Below are positions 60,161 through 64,000 of a DNA stretch of 64,000 nucleotides, in pieces; position 1 is the first letter of the stretch, and the number at the start of each line of letters is the position of its first letter. Position numbers and translations under genes: made by a program. Under the pieces are notes generated by a model. That model was not told the origin of the DNA, did no database searches, and was given only the letters and a program-made list of their open reading frames with translations. Source of the stretch: Sisyra terminalis (lineage: Eukaryota > Arthropoda > Insecta > Neuroptera > Sisyridae); NCBI GenBank assembly GCA_958496175.1, contig OY292277.1, forward strand, positions 20,106,282 to 20,170,281, written 5' to 3'.

Positions 60161-61112
60161 ATGGATTTACACTTAGGCCTGTGAAGTCTGGACCTCGGGC
60201 AGCACAATTTTAGGGGTAGCAAAATTAAAAAAGCGAAAAATGTACGGATATTTCAAATTCAAAAATTGATTTGAGTTAATTTGCTACGAATACAAGAAAC
60301 ATCTTTAATAAAGTAGGTATATTAAATATTTGTTTTATTGAATTTACTTTTCAATATTCGCATCACGGTTTTTAATTGTTAAGTCCCTGGTAATAAGAAA
60401 ACTGCCATTTTAGTAGCATTTAGAACAATTTAGAAATCCCCATAATGATATTTTTTTAGATACCATAGAAATTTTTGCTTAATTCGACCCATCATTGGTT
60501 AGAACATTAAAAATCCAATGCTGGTGGTCGAAATACGTTTTACTTATCTAAAATATCTAGTATGCTAAAGTAAAGAATTTAATCCAATTAAAGATTTAAT
60601 ACAAAATACCTACTGAAGAAATATGCTCCACGCAAAATATATGGAATATATTGCATTCATAGAATCTTTGAGTTGTGTACTCTAATGTTGGCATTGCTCT
60701 GCGCAATTTTTCGAACCTCAGGAAATCATTCAGGAAAAAGATCTTTTTTCATCCTGGAAGGGTGAAAAGTTACTAAAGTGCAAGTATGGGCCAAGATAGT
60801 TCTCAGGTTCTGGCATTATTATCTATTGAACCTCAATTAGTGCAAAAAATCGATTACGATGATGTAATCGAAATTTTTGCGCAAACCAAAGCCAGGAAGA
60901 AGTTAGTATCATAAGTGGTAGTTGGGAAAAAGGCTATGAGGCAATAATCGTTGAAAATGTTTATTGAAATTAATAAGTTCTATTTTAAAATTATTGAAAA
61001 TTAATTATTTGAAAATTAGATATATTATCTTGATAACTACTATGTTATAGAGTAACAAGGGAGGTTTATCAAATGGAGCCTAGGGCGCAATCGGAGTTAA
61101 ATCCACTACTAA
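60161..61112 (+). mobile_element. hAT transposon relic
   Basis: The left end GATTTACACTTAGGCCTGTG with TCGGGCAGCACAATTTTAGG, and the right end GAGCCTAGGGCGCAATCGGA with GTTAAATCC, correspond to the GGGGCGGATTTA-type hAT termini. Length is about 950 bp. The only recognisable gene portion is the end of the transposase (60783-60914). Confidence 0.65.
60783..60914 (+). pseudogene. hAT transposase C-terminal end
   Basis: The frame reads SMGQDSSQVLALLSIEPQLV then QKIDYDDVIEIFAQTKARKK and a stop. This matches the terminal region of ZMYM-like hAT transposases (SMGQxRLxxLALLSIE...IDFDxxIxxFAxxKARK). Just upstream, in a different frame, KRSFFILE resembles the preceding ERSFSKLK motif, so a frameshift separates them. 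No intact N-terminal part exists. Confidence 0.8.
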
Positions 61113-62578
61113 TCGCCTCTTAGAACAATCTGAAAATATCTAAGGGAAATAAAAGTGCACCAGAAACGAGACCGAAACTTTTGAATCTTAATATAATGTT
61201 TTAGTAGTATCTAATATTGTAGTAGCATAATCTGCTACTTACATGGTATGGTAGTACCTGGACGACCGAGTTCCACTCGGTTTGAAATTTTATTCAAATA
61301 TGTTTCGGCTATGTGGAAGTATTAGATATACAAACGAAAGATATTTAACACGAATTATAAAGGTCAATAATTATTATTATTTATTTGAGTTATTAAAATT
61401 GACTATGGAGATAATACTTTTAAAAAATGTAAATCTAAAATCTACATCAACGGATTGTGCAAAATTGTTTTTTTTTTTCGTTTTTCGTGAAAATTTGCGT
61501 TTTTCCATAGAAAACAACTTTACAGATAAACTTTAAAAACATAATTCTATTCAATTCAAATTTTCATCAAAATCGTTAAGAGCTATTTTCAAAAACCAAA
61601 ACACATACATACAAGAATAGCTCATTTATTATGGTATATATTGGTCGTTTTAATATATAAGATATTATACCATATATAAGAAAATTATGTCATAAAGTTT
61701 GATAGTTTTCAAATGATATTACAAAAAAAAAAAAAAAAAAAAAAAAAACAATAATAGTATAAAAATGGGTTTTCCAAATTCATCATATAATTATAAATAT
61801 TAAAGCAAAGTAAAAAAACGAAAAAAATTGTTTGACTTTTTTTAATTTAATAAAAATTTCCCAAATCGGTTAAACTGAAAATAAACTATCCATCGTAAAC
61901 TTTGCAATTCATCACACATAATTACACCAGCGTGGAAAATCATAATTTTCTTGAATTCTTTTATTCCTATAAACATTTAATTCAAAACGAAAAAAGAAAA
62001 TGCTAATTGTTGTCGTCATTTGCACCTTGATGTCTATTAATATTTGCATTGTCTTACTATTTCCGACAAAATTCCAAAAGAATAAAGAAACTACTGTTAG
62101 GCAAAAGAATGGAACGAGAAATTAAAGCTATTTTGTGAAACTCAAAAAAAAAAATAAAAGTAAATAAGTCATTCGAAAATTGAAACCAATTTTCATCTTT
62201 TTGTTTTTCATTTGGAAATCTTGATGAAAAGTAGCCTAAATTTCTCGTGTCTTTGATCGGTCGAATTTATTCTTTGTTTCGAATTTTAATTATAGACGTT
62301 ATGAGAATATAATAGGTCCAAATATTTATCAAAAATCTAACTGTCCATTTTTTTTTTGTATGATTTATGAACAATCATTTTCGAGAGAAGAATGTGTGCC
62401 ATCGCTCATAAACTTATGAAGAATTCAAAAGAAATTAAACGCAACATTTCAATTAATCAATCAAAATACACATTCCACAGAGATCAAATCGATTTTTTTC
62501 TGAATGAAAAACAAATTTTGGTATTCCTCATTAATTTATTAAAAAATTTAATTCTAACGCCACATATTTCTCTTTCAG
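61113..62578. other. Upstream region or intron before the hillarin-like exon
   Basis: A poly(A) run of about 30 bases lies at 61720-61748, possibly the tail of a retroposed copy or a simple repeat. No gene frame is recognised. A pyrimidine tract and AG (TTTCTCTTTCAG, 62567-62578) provide a plausible splice acceptor for the next exon. Confidence 0.4.
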
Positions 62579-62998
62579 GTTCACCAACCAAATCTGGGCC
62601 ATGAAAATGTAAAAAGACTAAATTCTATCCAACGAAAATTGTTCCCAATTTCAAAATGATGTACCGACCAAATTTTTACGAAAGTACGTGTTTGCGATGC
62701 AACGAAATTGTGTATCAAGTGGACCGCGTTGGGCCACTGAAAGACTTCACATTTTTCCACAGTGGATGTTTCAAATGTGCGGTTTGTGGCACAAAATTAA
62801 CCCTGAAAACCTACTACAACAATCAGCATCGCCAAGAGGACAAGGAGGTGTACTGTAACAGCCATGTACCAAAAATTGGACCAGGACACCTCGATGGGTC
62901 CTCTGTCGGAATTCGTTCCGCGTTAAATGTGCCGCGAAGTTCGAATTTCGTTAATGAGCAAATTCGTGGACATGGTCGAGGAACATTTGATGCCGAAG
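62579..62998 (+). CDS. Hil: Hillarin-like LIM-domain protein, first coding exon (partial gene)
   Basis: A good acceptor at 62577-62578 begins an exon with 77 nt of 5' untranslated sequence; the start codon is 62656 (AAAATGATG). The 114 codons plus one base encode a complete LIM domain: C12-x2-C15, H35-x2-C38, C41-x2-C44, C67-x2-H70. VGPLKDFTFFHSGCFKC and the following GPGHLDGSSVGIR agree with my memory of Drosophila Hillarin, a LIM plus transglutaminase-like (KY-type) protein linked to septins and cytokinesis. The donor at 62999 (GAAG/GTAATT) is in phase 1. The acceptor at 63989-63990 starts CTTCTTCAGG, which completes Ala and continues Ser-Ser, so the gene goes on beyond the window. Another LIM protein cannot be ruled out without the transglutaminase domain. 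Confidence 0.85.
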
Positions 62999-63990
62999 GT
63001 AATTTTTCATTTCTCATTTAATGATCTCTTCAAAATTAAATAGCCATAAAAAATATCTCCTTTTTTCTGCTATTTTTTTCTTCATTAATTCAAAGCAATT
63101 AATCTCTTGCTAACAAAAGATTAGATACAAACAAAGAAAAGGAACTTTTTTTCTCTACAATATTTGTCTAAGTTCCAAGTATATATTTAGGTTTAATAAC
63201 TTTTATTTAGTAACAAACAACTCGTTTTTAAAACTTCCTTATATTTACAAATGCAAATCTCAAAAGCTAACTGTTTATTCAATATATAAAATATATTGTG
63301 GTATGTAATACTTGATGACCTCTAAGGAAGATTGTTTGGCAATCGAAATATGTATCTAAGCAATAAGTTTGTTTGAACTTTTGTTTATAATTTACTTTCG
63401 TAAATTATGTATATTACCTACATAAATAAGACTATAATTTATTTTATATACTGTATAAACAGTATAACTGTTTAAGTTCAAGGAAAGAAAATCAAATTTC
63501 ATTTCAAAAGCCTAATCAATTTATGAACGTAGCCAATGGCGTAACTAAATTTTTAGACTTATAAACAATTTCTAATTACAGAATCCTTACAAACATTTTT
63601 TTTTTAATTTTTACTGTATATTACGTATATGCAATTAACATTGTATATACTTCAGATAAATCACTTTCCAAGCATCTAAATTTTTTGATTAGTTAAATAA
63701 TAAATAAATAAATTCATAAAGAGACTCCCTAAATCGGAGGTCCGAAAACGTTGCTTCCAGCCACTTCCCTATAGCTACGCCACTGAACCTAGCATTAATA
63801 TTCAAACCTAAATTAAAGCTTTCTCTGAAGCTTTTCATTTTTTTTAAAGACTCAATATCATTTAAAACTCAATTCATCATTACGTTGAAATTTATCTATG
63901 TTAATTTAATGTCAGCTAGGTATTTTTCGAAAACTTGAACACAAAATAATTTCATGTGAATTTTTCAACTTTTCGATGATATTTTTTTAG
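62999..63990. other. Intron of the hillarin-like gene
   Basis: This 992-nt GT-AG intron holds a copy of repeat R2 at about 63330-63445 (TTTGGCAATCGAAATATGTA, ACATAAATAAGACTATAAT). The sequence ATTTTTTTAG at the 3' end is a strong acceptor. Confidence 0.7.
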
Positions 63991-64000
63991 CTTCTTCAGG
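63991..64000 (+). CDS. Hil: Start of exon 2 of the hillarin-like gene, cut by window edge
   Basis: Ten bases follow the acceptor and continue the phase 1 frame as Ala-Ser-Ser-Gly. Too short for independent proof. Confidence 0.55.

Overview
This is AT-rich (by eye about 70% A+T) eukaryotic nuclear DNA. Its genes have short exons, GT-AG introns and homologues known from insects: wunen-type lipid phosphate phosphatases, hillarin, and P-type, Tigger, Tc1 and hAT transposons. I read it as an insect chromosome, order not determined. There are no bacterial operons, rRNA, CRISPR arrays or functional tRNA genes.

Host genes, all on the + strand. (1) PAP2-A (11959-14170) and (2) PAP2-B (24330-32118) are two six-exon genes for membrane lipid phosphate phosphatases of the wunen/LPP family. 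Their exons match in phase, and four of the five shared exon lengths are identical (61, 152, 58 and 177 nt), so they are a tandem duplication. The first coding exons are only 61 nt long and are easily missed; I located both by matching phase and sequence. (3) At the right edge is the first coding exon (62656-62998) of a LIM-domain gene that looks like hillarin (LIM plus transglutaminase-like cytoskeletal protein); its second exon starts at 63991 and runs out of the window. Only the two phosphatases have an obvious functional link, both being predicted to dephosphorylate extracellular or luminal lipid phosphates.

Mobile elements fill most of the rest. 0-9 kb: foldback elements, a non-LTR reverse transcriptase relic split by a TA-flanked Tigger element, a heat-shock-like promoter module and palindromic MITEs. 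9.6-11.5 kb: a five-exon THAP/P-element transposase lacking its 3' end, 430 bp upstream of PAP2-A. 14-24 kb: repeats, a Tigger end and a Tc1 relic. 24-32 kb: PAP2-B with two large, transposon-laden introns. 32-62 kb: no convincing coding gene, but several MITE families, a tRNA-derived SINE family, large foldback elements, a local tandem duplication, a strong short hairpin and two decayed hAT transposases.

Limits: exon models rest on splice consensus, phase and resemblance to remembered family features, without alignment or transcripts. Repeat boundaries are by eye and may be off by several to tens of bases. No novel protein system is evident. The most informative points are the paired PAP2 structure and divergence, the truncated P transposase, and the nested transposon stratigraphy.
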